DNA from: Melitaea cinxia
Lineage: Eukaryota; Arthropoda; Insecta; Lepidoptera; Nymphalidae
Direction: 5' to 3'
NCBI RefSeq assembly: GCF_905220565.1
Contig: NC_059406.1
Span: 2,676,001 to 2,740,000, forward strand
Length of the DNA stretch: 64,000 bases
A model generated the notes under the pieces. The model had not been told where the DNA came from, did no database searches, and saw nothing but the letters and a program-made list of their open reading frames with translations. Positions 21,120 through 32,503 of this stretch are shown in pieces. The translations under genes were made by a program, and so were the position numbers. Position 1 is the first letter of the stretch, and each line of letters starts with the position of its first letter.

Positions 21120-21627
21120 GACTGTCAAGATCATGATAAATTTCATCATCATGATATCATTTTTGCGGTTAAAACTTACTTAATACTTGTGTCTAATATA
21201 GCACCGTTATCCTCATTTTTGTTACTGCGGTTTAATTATTATATAGTAAATAAGGGAAGGAATGAAATTTTATCTCTTAATGACCTATTATACTCCGAAG
21301 ACATTTAGAAGTAAGGAAACGTTGAAAAAGTCCGACTCATCTTTTCATTTCGAGTCATTAATAATAATTTTCTTTTCAACTCCACAACATTATATCCATT
21401 GTTCGTATTATATTGTAAAAATTATTATCTACATTTATTTTTTGTCAAAAAGTATATATTGAAAATGTTTCCATTTGACGTATGTAATTTATTTGAAAGT
21501 TGTTAGTTCTGTATTCAGTTTTAACAATAATAAGTATAAAAAATTCTTAAAATAAATTTAAAATATAAAAATAATATTTAGTGACATTACTTGCAGCTCA
21601 ACTTTGTCTAAATATGTACTATACGAA
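21120..21627. other. AT-rich unique sequence
   Basis: No supported feature. Confidence 0.5.
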
Positions 21628-21802
21628 CTAGCTGACTTGGCGAGCTTTGTACTGCCTTTTTTTCCTAAATATAATAATTATATATATAAAATAAAAAATA
21701 GCCTACCTTTCAAGTAGGATCAAAGTGCACACGATGCGCAAATTTGATCAAAATTGATTAAATAGTTTAGGAGTCCATCGCGGACAAACAACGTGACTCT
21801 TA

Positions 21803-21805
<3 letters not shown>
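21628..21805 (+). repeat. U2-like repeat
   Basis: It starts CTAGCTGACTTGGCGAGCTT and contains AAAAATAGCCTACCTTTCAA and TGATTAAATAGTTTAGGAGT, as in related insect repeats. It runs directly into a TA microsatellite. Confidence 0.65.

Positions 21806-21874
<69 letters not shown>
21806..21874. repeat. (TA)n microsatellite, 69 bp
   Basis: An uninterrupted TA run. The Ile-Tyr-repeat frames at 21720-21968 (-) and 21793-22128 (+) are translations of it and not genes. Confidence 0.95.
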
Positions 21875-21878
<4 letters not shown>

Positions 21879-21950
21879 GATAATAAGTCGAAACGAAAGA
21901 AAGAGAGAATTAAACATGTGGATCGAACAGATTAAGAGTGTTAGTATGTT

Positions 21951-22269
21951 TTTTTGGCCAACTTCCAAAAAAGGAGGAAGAGGAGAAATTCGACTGTATC
22001 TTTTTAATGTATGTTACTTGATAACTAGTAACTGGGTAGAGCTAGTTCGATTATTCTTTTTTTACTCAATGGTGGTGTTATGTTTATGCTTGTTATGTTT
22101 ATCCCCATTTTTGTTTATTCCTATTTAAATTTAATCAAGATCTGACAAGTACTTTTCGAGTTGTATCTAGTAATGCGTATTTACTTGACTATTTTTTGTT
22201 TAGCTACGTATATTACTTGTCAATGTGATTGAAGTCGGTTTTTTTCCTTTGCGTGCAAACACAATTATT
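21951..22269 (+). repeat. U1 element, diverged, both ends present
   Basis: It starts TTTGGCCAACTTCCAAAAAA, and its 3' end GATTGAAGTCGGTTTTTTTC, GTGCAAACACAATTATT is intact. The middle lacks the B module seen at 43.8-44.6 kb. Confidence 0.75.
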
Positions 22270-22516
22270 TAATTATTTGTATAAATATGTATATGTATAA
22301 GCACGTCTTATCAAAGTCTGTTTGAATAAACATAATTAACAAAGTTGATGGCACGTATGTAACTGACAGTGAAAGCGGCTACTGAGCTGGATGAGAGCAA
22401 GTTCGCAAAAAGCGTAACAAAACACTTCTTGGTATGGTACTTTGTTTTTTTTCTTAATTTATTTATTCTATATTCATTTATAATAAATCAGTTAAATTAA
22501 ATAATTATAATACTTA

Positions 22517-22556
22517 GCTGTGTGGTTACAGCATTAAAGAATATAGTCACCAAACG
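22517..22556 (+). repeat. S2 head fragment
   Basis: AGCTGTGTGGTTACAGCATT, AAAGAATATAGTCACC matches the first 36 bases of S2 and nothing more. An inverted S2 copy follows 120 bp downstream. Confidence 0.65.
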
Positions 22557-22678
22557 AAGTTTCTTTCGCTATTTGATAGACGATTGCTGTACAGTCATAA
22601 TTTATATAGTAAAATAACAAGTTAACACGGTTAAATTGAAAAGTTTCTAATACAATATATTTATTTCACAATAATGAT

Positions 22679-22992
22679 TTCATCATCATCATCATCATCT
22701 CAGCCTATCGCAGTCCACTGCTGGACATAAGCCTCCACAAGTTCGCGCCAAAAATGGTGCGAACACATGTGTGTTGCCCGTAGTCACCACACTGAGCAGG
22801 CGGGTTGGTGACCGCAGGGCTGGCTTTGTCGCACCAAAGGACACTGCTGCCCGTCTTCGATCTGTGTATTTCAAAGCCAGCAGTTGGACGGCTATCCCGC
22901 CATCGGTTGGCTTTCTAAGTTCCGAGGTGGTAGTGGAACATTGTTATCCCTTAGTCGCCTCTTACGACACCCACGGGAAGAGAGGGACGTAA
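22679..22992 (-). mobile_element. S2 element with (ATC)n tail
   Basis: On the minus strand the body ends GCGCGAACTTGTGGAGGC, CAGCAGTGGACTGCGATAGG, CTGAG and a (GAT) microsatellite (plus strand 22679-22698). A simple tail right after the LINE-like 3' end is expected for retroposition. The 5' part stops near the CTCTCTTCCCGTGGGTGTCG block, so the first 35 bp or so are missing. Confidence 0.82.
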
Positions 22993-23382
22993 TTAAATTA
23001 TAAACAAGAATCATGATATTTTTAATACGGCTTCATTTCATTGAATGTGCGTGACTCTTCAGATTTAAGGATACTTAATTATATAAGAACGTTACGATTT
23101 CCATCAACCTATTTGAAGCCCTTTTGTATTCTCCTTATATAGGTAATAATAGACGGGTTATTCGATTTTACTCATGTTTCAGATTATCATTACTGTGCTC
23201 TTCCGAGTCTTAGTGTTAGTTTTATATTATTTATGATTCTCAAATACTATAGTAATATTAAATTGTTATTACTGTTTTACTATTTAATGTGTATGACTAT
23301 AAATTGTATATAAAAAAGCTTGAATATTTACTATATAAATAAATATGAACAATTGTTGTCGTATGTGGTGATGAAGTCACGC
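22993..23382. other. AT-rich unique sequence
   Basis: No supported feature. Confidence 0.5.
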
Positions 23383-23540
23383 GCTTCAGACTATCGAAGT
23401 TCACTTTTGGACGTAGGCCTCCCAAGTTTGGGCCAAACTTTCTGGTTCTCCACATTCCTCATTCAGTCCCTAACGGCGATTTATGTAGATCATCGTCCCA
23501 ATGGGCCGATTATTCTATGTGGTAGGATGGACTCAACTCA
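23383..23540 (-). pseudogene. LINE ORF2 C-terminal remnant, diverged
   Basis: The minus strand aligns by eye with 14330-14500: GGCCCATTGGGACGATGATC, TACATAAATCGCC, GGAATGTGGAGAACCAG, AACTTGGGAGGCCTACGTCC and TTCGATAGTCTGAAGC. Substitutions break the frame. Same LINE family as the copy at 14254. Confidence 0.6.
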
Positions 23541-24097
23541 TACTTAGCTTTAATCAAATTTATTTTCACTTTTATTCGGCATTTTCTTTGTGTTACGCGG
23601 TCAAGATACAGACACATATATAAAAAAAAAAAAAAAAACAAAACAAACCAGGTTTTATTATCAATCTTATAGAATGTGCTCCAAAACTATCCTAAGAACA
23701 CCTTTCATTCGGCAGTGACATGTCCCTGTCAAAAAATATTTTATTAACAATTTAAAAAAAATAAAAATTAAAAACAAACATTTTTCTATTGTCATTTCAT
23801 TTGTGTATTTTTCTAACACGTCGGTTGGTTAGATTAACGCGTAACAAATAAATTTCAACGTCATATTATTATGTTTCAGATTTCACAAAATTTATCCAAT
23901 AATATCGTAGTAACGAAATAACTCTCTTTATGAGGCTTTTATTTGTATTCGTTTTTATTTCCAATCCGTGTGTCAGCTAGAAAAAATATTTCATAACGTA
24001 TTTTATTAAATATTTATTTTAATTCTAAATACTCGTATATTTTAGTTACGTTATTTAGCTTTGATATCATAGCTAATAATAATTATAATTATTTGCA
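23541..24097. other. AT-rich unique sequence with a poly-A run
   Basis: An A run lies at about 23622-23638. No other feature. Confidence 0.5.
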
Positions 24098-24290
24098 ATT
24101 GAGAAAAACCGACTTCAATTTACATTGACTATAGTAATATAGATATTAATATAGATATTATAGTATAGAGTGAAGGTAGTCGAAAAAATGTTAATTAAAT
24201 ACTCATTATTAGATATAACTAAAGACAAAGTCAAATCTCGATGAATTTAAATTGGAACCACATGTAAAGCACCAGCTTTCGAATAAACAC
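24098..24290 (-). repeat. U1 fragment
   Basis: AAAAACCGACTTCAATTTAC, AAATACTCATTATTAGATAT, AACCACATGTAAAGCACCAG and CTTTCGAATAAAC are the reverse of the U1 3' part. The outer end is decayed. Confidence 0.7.
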
Positions 24291-24361
24291 AGAATTATAA
24301 AAAAACCTGGTAAAAAGGCAAAACATTTACAAAAAAACAACAGACGAATACAGAACCTGCT

Positions 24362-24435
24362 TAGACTGGCTCGTTGGCGTAGTTTATAGTGGCCTTTCTG
24401 CACCGCGGGTTGCGGGTTCGATTCCCGCCTGTGTC
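24362..24435 (+). mobile_element. SINE S3 head
   Basis: TGGCTCGTTGGCGTAGTTTA, TAGTGGCC, CACCGCGGGTTGCGGGTTCG and ATTCCCGCCTGTGTCTGG: A- and B-box-like blocks in tRNA order. The following TATTATGTGTATTTATATAT stretch is shared with the copies at 3505 and 56565. Confidence 0.8.
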
Positions 24436-24822
24436 TGGATGTATTATGTGTATTTATATATTTATGTAATATTTCTATGTATATTTATCAAAAAAAAAGT
24501 ATTTATCAATATCAGCCGGCTGTTATCTATAACACAAGCATTAAGTTGCTTATCGAAGGAACAGACGATCGCGTGTGTGTCATTAAATATAGATATACTG
24601 TTGCTACTTTTTTGGATCTGGTTAATTACATAAATTATCGTTTATTCTGAACTTACCGCAATGTCGTGCATCACAAAACGATAACCGCGGTAAGTTCTAG
24701 TCTAGTAGTTCTAGTAGGTTTACATAGTTGATAAAGATGTGTGGACTTAGTGACGCTGTATTTTATGCAACATGTTTCTAATTTTGTACTAAAACACAGT
24801 TTATATATTATTTTTCAAAAGA

Positions 24823-24999
24823 GTAACTGCGGAGTTTCTTGCCGATTCTTCTCCGCAGAATCTACATTCCGAATCGGTGGTAAATTAACTTCTACAAATA
24901 TAATAATTTATTTTTAAAGTTTTAATTTGTAAAATGACGATTCGAAAGTGCTCTTGGACCCTATTTGAATAAAGCTGTTTTTGATTTTGATTTTGATTT
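24823..24999 (+). repeat. LINE 3' tail, family L3
   Basis: AACTGCGGAGTTTCTTGCCG, CTTCTCCGCAGAATCTACAT, AATCGGTGGTAAATTAAC, ATGACGATTCGAAAGTGCTC and AATAAAGCTGTTTTTGATTT, closing with TTTTGA repeats. Partial copies: 40219 (+), 61330 (-), and the tails at 38049 and 39723 (-). Confidence 0.75.
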
Positions 25000-25983
25000 A
25001 GTAAGTCCTGTTTAAATGAAAGTATTCATTGGGACTGTAAAATCTTAAAAAATGAAAACTAAAGATATGGTATTTTTCTCGTGTTTCTAGAAAAAAGATG
25101 ACGTTTCAAAAATGATCCATGCTTATTCTAGAAATCTCTTTATAGGATGGACGCCATATTGAAATCGGGAGTGTCAATAACCTCAAACTGCACTGTTGGA
25201 CTGTAACAAGGATGTGAGAGAGACTTCACTTAATGATAAGGAGAGTGAATGGGCTGCATTTTTAATTGTTTTAATGTAAGTCATAAATGCCTGCGGCTAG
25301 TTCCACTTAGCAGCATTAGTACATGGTGGACGATGAAATTATCTAAGTATTTGTTGCAAAGATTAATTAAGATGATTAAAAGTGGTTACAATTAAAGTAA
25401 AAATATAAAGAGCTAAAAGTCCATAAAAGTAGATAGGCTTTTATGAGAATTTGTAGCTACTTGGGTAAAATGGCGAAAAATCGCTAGCATTAAATATATT
25501 TTTAAAACTATTTAATTATAAGCATATAAACAAGTTAATTAATAACTCGCATCGTTTGCTTTTACATATCCACACATCCGCAGCAATTATTCAAATATAT
25601 ATAAATCATAAATAATATTAATTTTATGTATATTCTGCGTAATTAAAGTGGTCAATTCAAGCCACGTTCAGACCTCATGCATTAAACTTTATCAAAATAA
25701 TGCGGTCGCCATCAATATGAAACTGGCAAGCGCGAAAATTAAAAAAAAAAATTATGGTATCGTTGAATAATAAATACTCAGAAGAGAAGCTCATATATTT
25801 TTTTTTATAAAATACAAAATTTTTGTAGACAACATACATAAAGAAATTTATAAAATATAATACACTTAATTTTTAAATCAAATAATCTATAATTTTATAA
25901 AATAGGCATCACAAGAATTGACAAAAGTTACATAACTATAAACTGCCTTATTCTAGTTTAACAATAATTGTAATTTAGTGATA
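25000..25983. other. AT-rich unique sequence
   Basis: No supported feature. Confidence 0.5.
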
Positions 25984-26187
25984 TTTGTGGGTCACCCCAG
26001 CGTGTCTCGGAGAGCACGTTAAGCTGGCGATCCCGGTTGTTATCATGTACCTGATAGGGATCGTTACTCATAGTAGGGAATATATCCGCCAACCCATATT
26101 GGAGTAGCTGTTGGGTTAAGCTCTGATCTTTCTTCTACATTGGGAAAGAGTCCAATGCCCAGCAGTGGGATATTACAGGCTGAATTA
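25984..26187 (+). mobile_element. 5'-truncated SINE S1
   Basis: It starts at the GTGGGTCACCCCAGCGTGTC block and ends CAGCAGTGGGATATTACAGG, CTGAA. The tRNA head is missing. Confidence 0.85.
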
Positions 26188-26584
26188 TCATTATTGGTTT
26201 ATTAAGTGCAAAGCGGACATAACATAAACACGGAAACACACCGTAATAATAAAAAGTAGTTTAAAAATTACCGTTTTCGAAATATTTAAAAAATATGACC
26301 TTCCATATATATCTTTCCATTGTTTTCGGTCTCGAGAGTGTTAAAAATAACAGTTCTGAGTTATTTGTTTGTATTGAGGAAATACCGACAAAGTTTGCAG
26401 AAAATACGTTCTTGGTAAAGAAAACGCTCCTCAAACCCACTAGTTTCTCAAAGCTTCTATCCTAATTAAATGTTAACTGAAAATGTTATTTACTAAAAGA
26501 AATTTCGTGGGAAATATAAAATGGACGTTAATAAAGTATTTGTCGATTTAAAATACTTTAAATATTTTAATTTTATAACTGATG

Positions 26585-26855
26585 TAGGGCACAGGAGGAA
26601 TTTCCTGCTCAAAATATGGAGCAGCCCGACTGGGGTAGTACCTCGACCTTACAGAAGATCACAGCAAAATAATACTGTTTTCAAGAAGTATTGTGTTCTT
26701 GTTGGTGAGTAAGGTGACCAGAGGTCCGAGGGGGGTTATGGATTGGGTCGGCAACGCGCTTGCGATGCTTCTGGTGTTGCGGGCGTCTATAAGGTACCGT
26801 AATCGCTTAACATCAGGTGAGCCGTACGCTTGTTTGCCGACCTAGTGACATAAAA
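26585..26855 (+). repeat. LINE-type 3' end, family L4, longest copy
   Basis: GCACAGGAGGAATTTCCTGC, CGACTGGGGTAGTACCTCGA, CAAGAAGTATTGTGTTCTTG, GCTTCTGGTGTTGCGGGCGT, CATCAGGTGAGCCGTACGCT, TGTTTGCCGACCTAGTGACA, then an A tail. The frame at 26521-26712 runs into it. It was probably moved by a LINE, but no ORF is kept. Confidence 0.75.
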
Positions 26856-26859
26856 AAAT

Positions 26860-27532
26860 GGGTCTTTTTTAAAAAAAATTCTCCACATAAGAGTCATCAA
26901 GATCTGTATTTTCCGACTTTAAAATTAAAGGAAGCGACCCAGATTTGATTACGCTATGAATCCTGAATTTCTCGAAATTCTATCAGATTAAATACAACAT
27001 ACAGATTATTTGTAAACGACTTCATTTTTTTTTTTGATTATTTTAAATTACAATTCATTTTGAAAATCCTTGCAACAAATTTGAAAACCCCGTTATACCT
27101 TTGAATCGGTAGTTCACTTGGCACATTTTTTTTCTGGAATGTTTGTGAATCTTGTATTATGAGAAAGATAAAAATTTAACACAACCCATGTAAGCTTACA
27201 ACCTTCCAAGGCTTCTATAGATAACAAAACAACAATTTTCGCGATAATATAGCAGCATATACGTATCATTTATGTAAGTAATATACAAACGATCGCGATA
27301 GCCTCGATAGCATTTAAGTTCGAGGTTTTCGGGTCGACTGCCGGTACCGATGTTTTGCCTCTAATATATTATAATGCTTTATCTTCCTTCCGCCGCAGCG
27401 GTATTTGCGACCGTGTTTTGCAACTGTATTTATTGCGGTCCGTTTTAGTTTTGGCTAATTTTGTATCTTTACAGTTTTGATGAACTATGTTTTCGTTGGT
27501 ATCATAATTTATAGAAGGGTAATGTGAAGTTG
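26860..27532. other. AT-rich unique sequence
   Basis: No supported feature. Confidence 0.5.
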
Positions 27533-27745
27533 GAGACGCGTTGGCGCAACGGTCACAGCACTGGTTTGTGGCTATTGCGCTGGCGGTCGTGGGTTCGATC
27601 TCCATTCACAACAGACATTTGTACTGGCCATATAGATGTTTGTCGTGGTCTGGGCGTTTTTGCTTGTGTATTGTGTGTGTTTCCGGACCCCCGATACAGG
27701 AAAAAATCCTACTGGGGGTCGTTGAGTATAAAGCGTTTACTATTA
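27533..27745 (+). mobile_element. SINE S1b, full length
   Basis: The head GACGCGTTGGCGCAACGGTC and B box GGTTCGATCTCC match S1, but the tail is ATTGTGTGTGTTTCCGGACC, CCCGATACAGG, TCCTACTGGGGGTCGTTGAG. Frames at 27369-27605 (-), 27524-27829 (+) and 27541-27756 (+) are derived from it. Confidence 0.82.
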
Positions 27746-27859
27746 TTCAGAATTAAATTACATACAAATATGTTACATTATAGTAACATAGCAGTACCCG
27801 TAACTATAAAGATAGGTGAAATGGTATGAGATATCCCAGTTAAAATAACAAACCATGTC

Positions 27860-28225
27860 ATGAAGTTGATGTTGAAATAGATGTAGCTCAAAATCTTGAT
27901 TAATAATAATAATAGTAATAGATATTGCTGTTCCCAACACTCGTGACCTACAAAAAAACAATTTCTGAAAAAATCAACAAATATACTGAACTAAAGGTGA
28001 AGTAGCTAGAATTTGGAACCAAAATAAAGTATACATAATCCCAATAGCTCTTTCCACCACGGGTGTTATCCCAAACCATCTGTCACACAGTCTCAAACTA
28101 CTAGAATTAATGGAAACTCTACATCACCATAAAAAGCCGCCATTTTAAATACATGCCGAATCGTAAGGAAGTTCTTACAAATTGACGAACACGAAATTTT
28201 ACACAACACATAATTTTAACACACC
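27860..28225 (+). pseudogene. LINE reverse-transcriptase ORF remnant
   Basis: Across frames the plus strand gives IVIDIAVPNTRDL (27916-27954), EVARIWNQ (28004-28027), VYIIPIALSTTGVIPNHL (28031-28084) and, after a frameshift, KKAAILNTCRIVRKFLQIDE (28128-28187). These match the region after the polymerase core in lepidopteran LINE polyproteins as I know them (the IDIAVP..., VVP-V-GALG and NTC-IVRKFL motifs). Several stops (TGA at 27964, for example) and shifts show it is dead. No upstream polymerase motifs remain. Confidence 0.65.
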
Positions 28226-28648
28226 ACACGCTACATTTACTTGGTTTTTACCCGTAAATGCAGATAAACCAGCCAAAGACTGAGAAAAATTATCGAAAAT
28301 AATAATAACAATATATTCTTTATTGTACACCAAAATATAAACAACAGTAGTAACAAAAAAAAAAAGATTACAATAAATTAAAAAACCAATATGTATTGCA
28401 TGTATTGCAGAGAATAATAATATTTAAATTACAATAAAAATTCTAGGCAGCGTTGTTAGATATAAAATGTCGTCTGACTGTAAATTAAAAATATTTTTTT
28501 CACAATAGGAATCAAAAGGATTGTTATTCAAGTGTCGTTCGTCAGCCCTTTGTTATGTTCTTGTAAAAAGTATTCTATTTATATGGAAAGTTTTCTATTC
28601 GATTTTCGATAGAGAAACATTGTTAGTAGCTAGAAATTTTTAAATCAA

Positions 28649-28860
28649 CTAGCATTCCACCCGCGGCTTTGCCCGAGTAGATTACTCGGTTTTGACTGTT
28701 TTGTTTTCTCCCGTTAAACTATAACATATGCACTCACTAATAATATACAAATCTAGTGATGGAACAAAATTAAGATCGGTATTGTAGTTTTGAGTTTATG
28801 GATTAGAAACAAACGAAAAAAACAATCCTTTATATTATAGAAGTATAGATATTATTACCA
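28649..28860 (+). repeat. U2b repeat
   Basis: CTAGCATTCCACCCGCGGCT, TTGCCCGAGTAGATTACTCG and the ending TATATTATAGAAGTATAGAT are typical of the CTAGC-CCGCGGCTTCGCC group. Related pieces are at 48578 and 62571. Confidence 0.65.
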
Positions 28861-28884
28861 CTAACTAACTAATAATATCAAATG

Positions 28885-28978
28885 CTTTACGTTCAACGGC
28901 TTCAAAGGGTACGAGAATACAGTGTCGCAAATTCAGACATACATACAACACAAATACAAACAGCTAGACCATTATATA
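28885..28978 (-). repeat. Decayed S1b tail
   Basis: TTTACGTTCAACGGCTTCAA, ACAGTGTCGCAAATTCAGAC and ACACAAATACAAACAGCTAG resemble the reversed S1b tail (ATTCAACGGCCCCAGTAGGA and so on). Confidence 0.45.
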
Positions 28979-28983
28979 CATCA

Positions 28984-29182
28984 ACTAGAAGACCCAGCAA
29001 ACTTTTGTTTTGCCATATATATTATTAACCCACTTAACCCCCCCCCCCTCTTTTTTACTTAGGGGTATGAAAAATAGATGTTGGCCAATTCTCAAAACTA
29101 CCCGATATGCACAAAAATGTTATAAAAATCAGTTCAACCGTTTCGGAGGAGTATGGTAACAAGCATTATGACACGAGAAGAT
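28984..29182 (+). repeat. U2 repeat
   Basis: ACTAGAAGACCCAGCAAACT, ATATATATTATTAACCCACT, a C run, AATAGATGTTGGCCAATTCT, ACTACCCGATATGCAC and CGTTTCGGAGGAGTATGG. It inserted directly beside the S1b remnant. Confidence 0.78.
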
Positions 29183-30360
29183 AAGCCCGTTAAAAATAAT
29201 TATCATGAGACGCACGCCAATCAATAGCTGTGAAAGCTCGTCAAAATGTTGTCAATTAGTTTAAATGTTTCGTAATTGGAACACTTTGACCTATAGTGAA
29301 TGGCCTATAGATCAACACAGTCCAAGACATACCTCATATTGCTAATCCTTACCGACCATATAATTTGGTATACATCCATATCCTTGTAACAGTAATACAA
29401 AGCATTGTACAACAAAATAATCAGTGAACTGGTACAATTCAAAGGAATATATGAGGCACAAATATTTTGTTGCAACTTGAGAACCCTCAATAGGTTCCTT
29501 TCTAGACTTACAACTAGCATATAAAACTATTATTTATAGAGCGGCCTTTAGTGATGTCTCGAATGTTAGTAATATTAGTAATTAGTCAAAATATTGTTGT
29601 GTATGTTTCAGAAACTCTGATACAAGATTACGTCTTTTTAAAAACAATTGCGTATTAGGTCTTTGATTATTATTAAGTTTTTAGGAAAATTATGGCGAAT
29701 AATTAATCGGTAAATGAGTACTTTTTAAGTAAACGCAAACAAATACAGTTAGAGATTAGTCAGTCTTTCCACAACTTCATTCAGATGTATAAAAAATATC
29801 AACATAAATATTAAAATTTGGCTAAAACAAATGTACCTTGTACATTGTTGATAAATCCGAATTTTTTTTGTATGACTCGTTATGAAAACCCAACAGGAAG
29901 GTTCTCCCTTATCTTGAGACTGTGATACTATAGAATGATACAAGTTATATTTTTAACAATACGTCGAAATTTTACTAACTTAGGGTAGAATTGTATTTGA
30001 CGTTTTTGTTTAGAGATATGAAATAAAACCTGAAAAAAGCACATGAAAATGAACCGTAATGTTCGAGTGTTAAGTTATTATTGCTCCGATACTGCGCACG
30101 GTTGAGCGGTCCTTCAAAAACACGAGACCGCTCTTGTTAACAAATATTTATACATAAATTTAGGTAAATAAACCCTTTTTCACATCTTACGCACAATATA
30201 AGCAATATAATAATTTAATAAGAATTTTATTTTCGTATACTTTTATTCTTCTTATCATTAAAAAACCACAGGTAACAGAGTGTATATCGTTGCAAATTAC
30301 GTTGAAGAAATATACACAGTGGTGAACGTGGCTTCTCCAGTATTCTGCCCTCAATTACAG
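29183..30360. other. AT-rich unique sequence
   Basis: No supported feature. The minus frames at 29305-29520, 29749-29943 and 30227-30409 show no domain I recognise. Confidence 0.45.
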
Positions 30361-30549
30361 GCCTCCAGAGTTCCATCGTCAACTTACGATGGCTATGGCT
30401 TTGGCGCACTATTACATTACAATAATTATTATGGAATAGACAAAAGACAAATGGAAAACGAAAATTTCATATTCTTTTATGAAAGTACGATAGGAGAAAA
30501 CGAATTTTTACAACATCCACCAGACAGCGAGTTCATATTTTCGAAATGA
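30361..30549 (+). CDS. Candidate terminal exon, unknown protein
   Basis: An acceptor-like tract (CTTCTCCAGTATTCTGCCCT, CAATTACAG) ends at 30360. From there 62 codons stay open to TGA at 30547-30549, beginning ASRVPSSTYDGYGFGALLHY and ending DSEFIFSK. The same frame is open back to 30262, so the boundary is a guess. The N-terminal half uses mixed codons, unlike the AT-rich surroundings, while the second half is rich in E, N and F. I recognise no family. Partner exons were not found, and a chance frame is quite possible. Confidence 0.22.
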   Translation, partial: ASRVPSSTYDGYGFGALLHYNNYYGIDKRQMENENFIFFYESTIGENEFLQHPPDSEFIFSK

Positions 30550-30802
30550 ATATGAATGAAGTTTTTCTTCAAAGAAAAAGTTGTAGAACAAAATCCACGA
30601 TGCATTCGAGTTGGCAGTCAATTTGCGTAAAAACTAGCAACTTCGGAACTGGGCTACAATAACAAGTTTCTTATTTCAAAAAAAAAATGAATTCGTATTC
30701 GTCTAAAATAATTCGTTTAGTTACAAAATGAATTATTCAGCTAGAAGAAATTAGAGATGGGATATTGTAGTGTAAAGTGATCTGTCGACGATTGAATTAG
30801 TT

Positions 30803-31165
30803 TTTTAACTGACTTCAAAATGGAGGTTTCTCAACTCGCGCATATATTGTAAGCACAATTATATTTTGTAAGCAAAATTGTATATATATACAATTATATA
30901 TAATATTATAATATAATAATATAACTTCGTCGTTTATGAACCGATTTTGCTGATTATTTTTTTTTTAGAAAGGAGATATCTCAAGGGTGGTACCATGATA
31001 AGGAAACCAGGATCTGATGACGGTATCCCAGATAAATTTAAATAGTGCGTTTACAAGGCAACTAGTACGTTTGTTAATTTTTTCCTTACTTACGTTGTAT
31101 TACTTGTCGATCTAATTGAATTCGATTTTTTTCGTTTGCTAGCAAACACAGTTATTACGATTTAA
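30803..31165 (+). repeat. U1 element, both ends present
   Basis: TTTTTTAACTGACTTCAAAA, CTTCGTCGTTTATGAACCGA, GGTACCATGATAAGGAAACC, AGGATCTGATGACGGTATCC and the end TTCGTTTGCTAGCAAACACA. An AT-rich expansion at 30845-30920 interrupts the 5' module. Confidence 0.8.
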
Positions 31166-31176
31166 GATAACTATTG

Positions 31177-31470
31177 ATGATAATAATTGTGTTTGCTCGC
31201 AAAAGGTTAAAAAAAACGAATTTTCAACCAAAAGTAATACAACATAGGCAGTCGAGAAAACAATTAAATACGCATTATTAGAAATAACTCAAAAACTACT
31301 CGTCAAATGTCGATAAAATTTATGTAATTCTAGATAAAATAGTACTACAAGCGCCAACTTTCAATTAAAAAATAATCATCAAAATCAGTAAATCTAGTAA
31401 AAAATTATGAGGGAACACACAAAAAATGCAGTCGAATTGAGAATCTTTTTATTATTTTAAGGCGCTTAAA
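31177..31470 (-). repeat. U1 element, convergent with the previous copy
   Basis: AATTGTGTTTGCTCGCAAAA, AATACGCATTATTAGAAATA and TGCAGTCGAATTGAGAATC are U1 in reverse. With the copy at 30803 it forms a tail-to-tail pair separated by about 11 bp. Confidence 0.75.
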
Positions 31471-32269
31471 AAAAGGGATCTCTCATAAAAATACTGCTAA
31501 ATGAACTAAAAGGAGTGACAATTTATTTCGGTCACTAAGCATTTTGAATTATTACTTTTCCAATAACTAATACTTCACGAGCCTATTTTGTTCGAAGGCA
31601 AATAATTTGTATGAATATTTTAAGTGGATAATTATATAATTATTATATCTCAAAATGAAACAGGAAATTTTAGTAATAAAATAGTTCCTAACAATATCAT
31701 AAAATAATATATAGTCAAATTTAGTTAGAAGAGAATTGGAAATATATATTTTTTCATTTCTTTGTGTGTATTTTTATATATTAGCTGAACGTAAGCTCAA
31801 AATTATAAAATGAAATTAAACTATTTGTGTTACTTTTAATTTCATACTACGAGCGAGGACGCTGGAAGGTTTTTATCCTTAAATTCCGCGTGATTCCTTA
31901 TTTTTTCTTTTAAATGTGTGAAAGAGCAAAAAATTCCTTTTTACATTTAATTGATAATTACGGAGGCAGACACGTTCAAACAAACTTTGAAACTTTGTTT
32001 TTTAATACTGTATGAAATGTTTTTGAACTTCTGTAATTGTCAATTTTTATGTGCCTCTTTCTAAGTGTTATTAAACTGTTATATGTCCCAATCAATAAAA
32101 ATTACTTGAAGATAATTCTGCTTTATGACTTAGCAAACTTTTTAATTGGTTCTGTAACATGACAGATATTTTTAACTTTTGTTTTTAATTTATATTAAAC
32201 TTCGAATTCGTTATACAAAGATCTTTTTCAATTAATGATAAGAAATGAATAAGTAAACGCCTCACACTA
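31471..32269. other. AT-rich unique sequence
   Basis: No supported feature. Confidence 0.5.
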
Positions 32270-32400
32270 AATGGCATTTAGTAGGATTTAGTGCTACGTT
32301 TGGGATCCGGAAACAAACACAACTCCCAAGTACAAGCACACGTATCACTATGAGTGAGAATAGAATTCACGGTCACCAGTACAACAGCCAGTGCTATAAC
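32270..32400 (-). repeat. Decayed S1b / S1 SINE
   Basis: AGTAGGATTTAGTGCTACGT, CCGGAAACAAACACAACTCC, TACAACAGCCAGTGCTATAA and CCGCAG match the reversed S1b body and head weakly. Confidence 0.45.
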
Positions 32401-32503
32401 CGCAGTTTAGCAGATTTGTTATATTTTATAAAACCTTAAAATATTTTTATTAAAAACTAAATTCTGCCAATCCTTAGAAAATAATTAAACCTTAGTTTAT
32501 AGT

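Noticed and set aside
21720..22128. Frames with Ile-Tyr repeats on both strands
   Set aside because: They are translations of the (TA)n microsatellite at 21806-21874.
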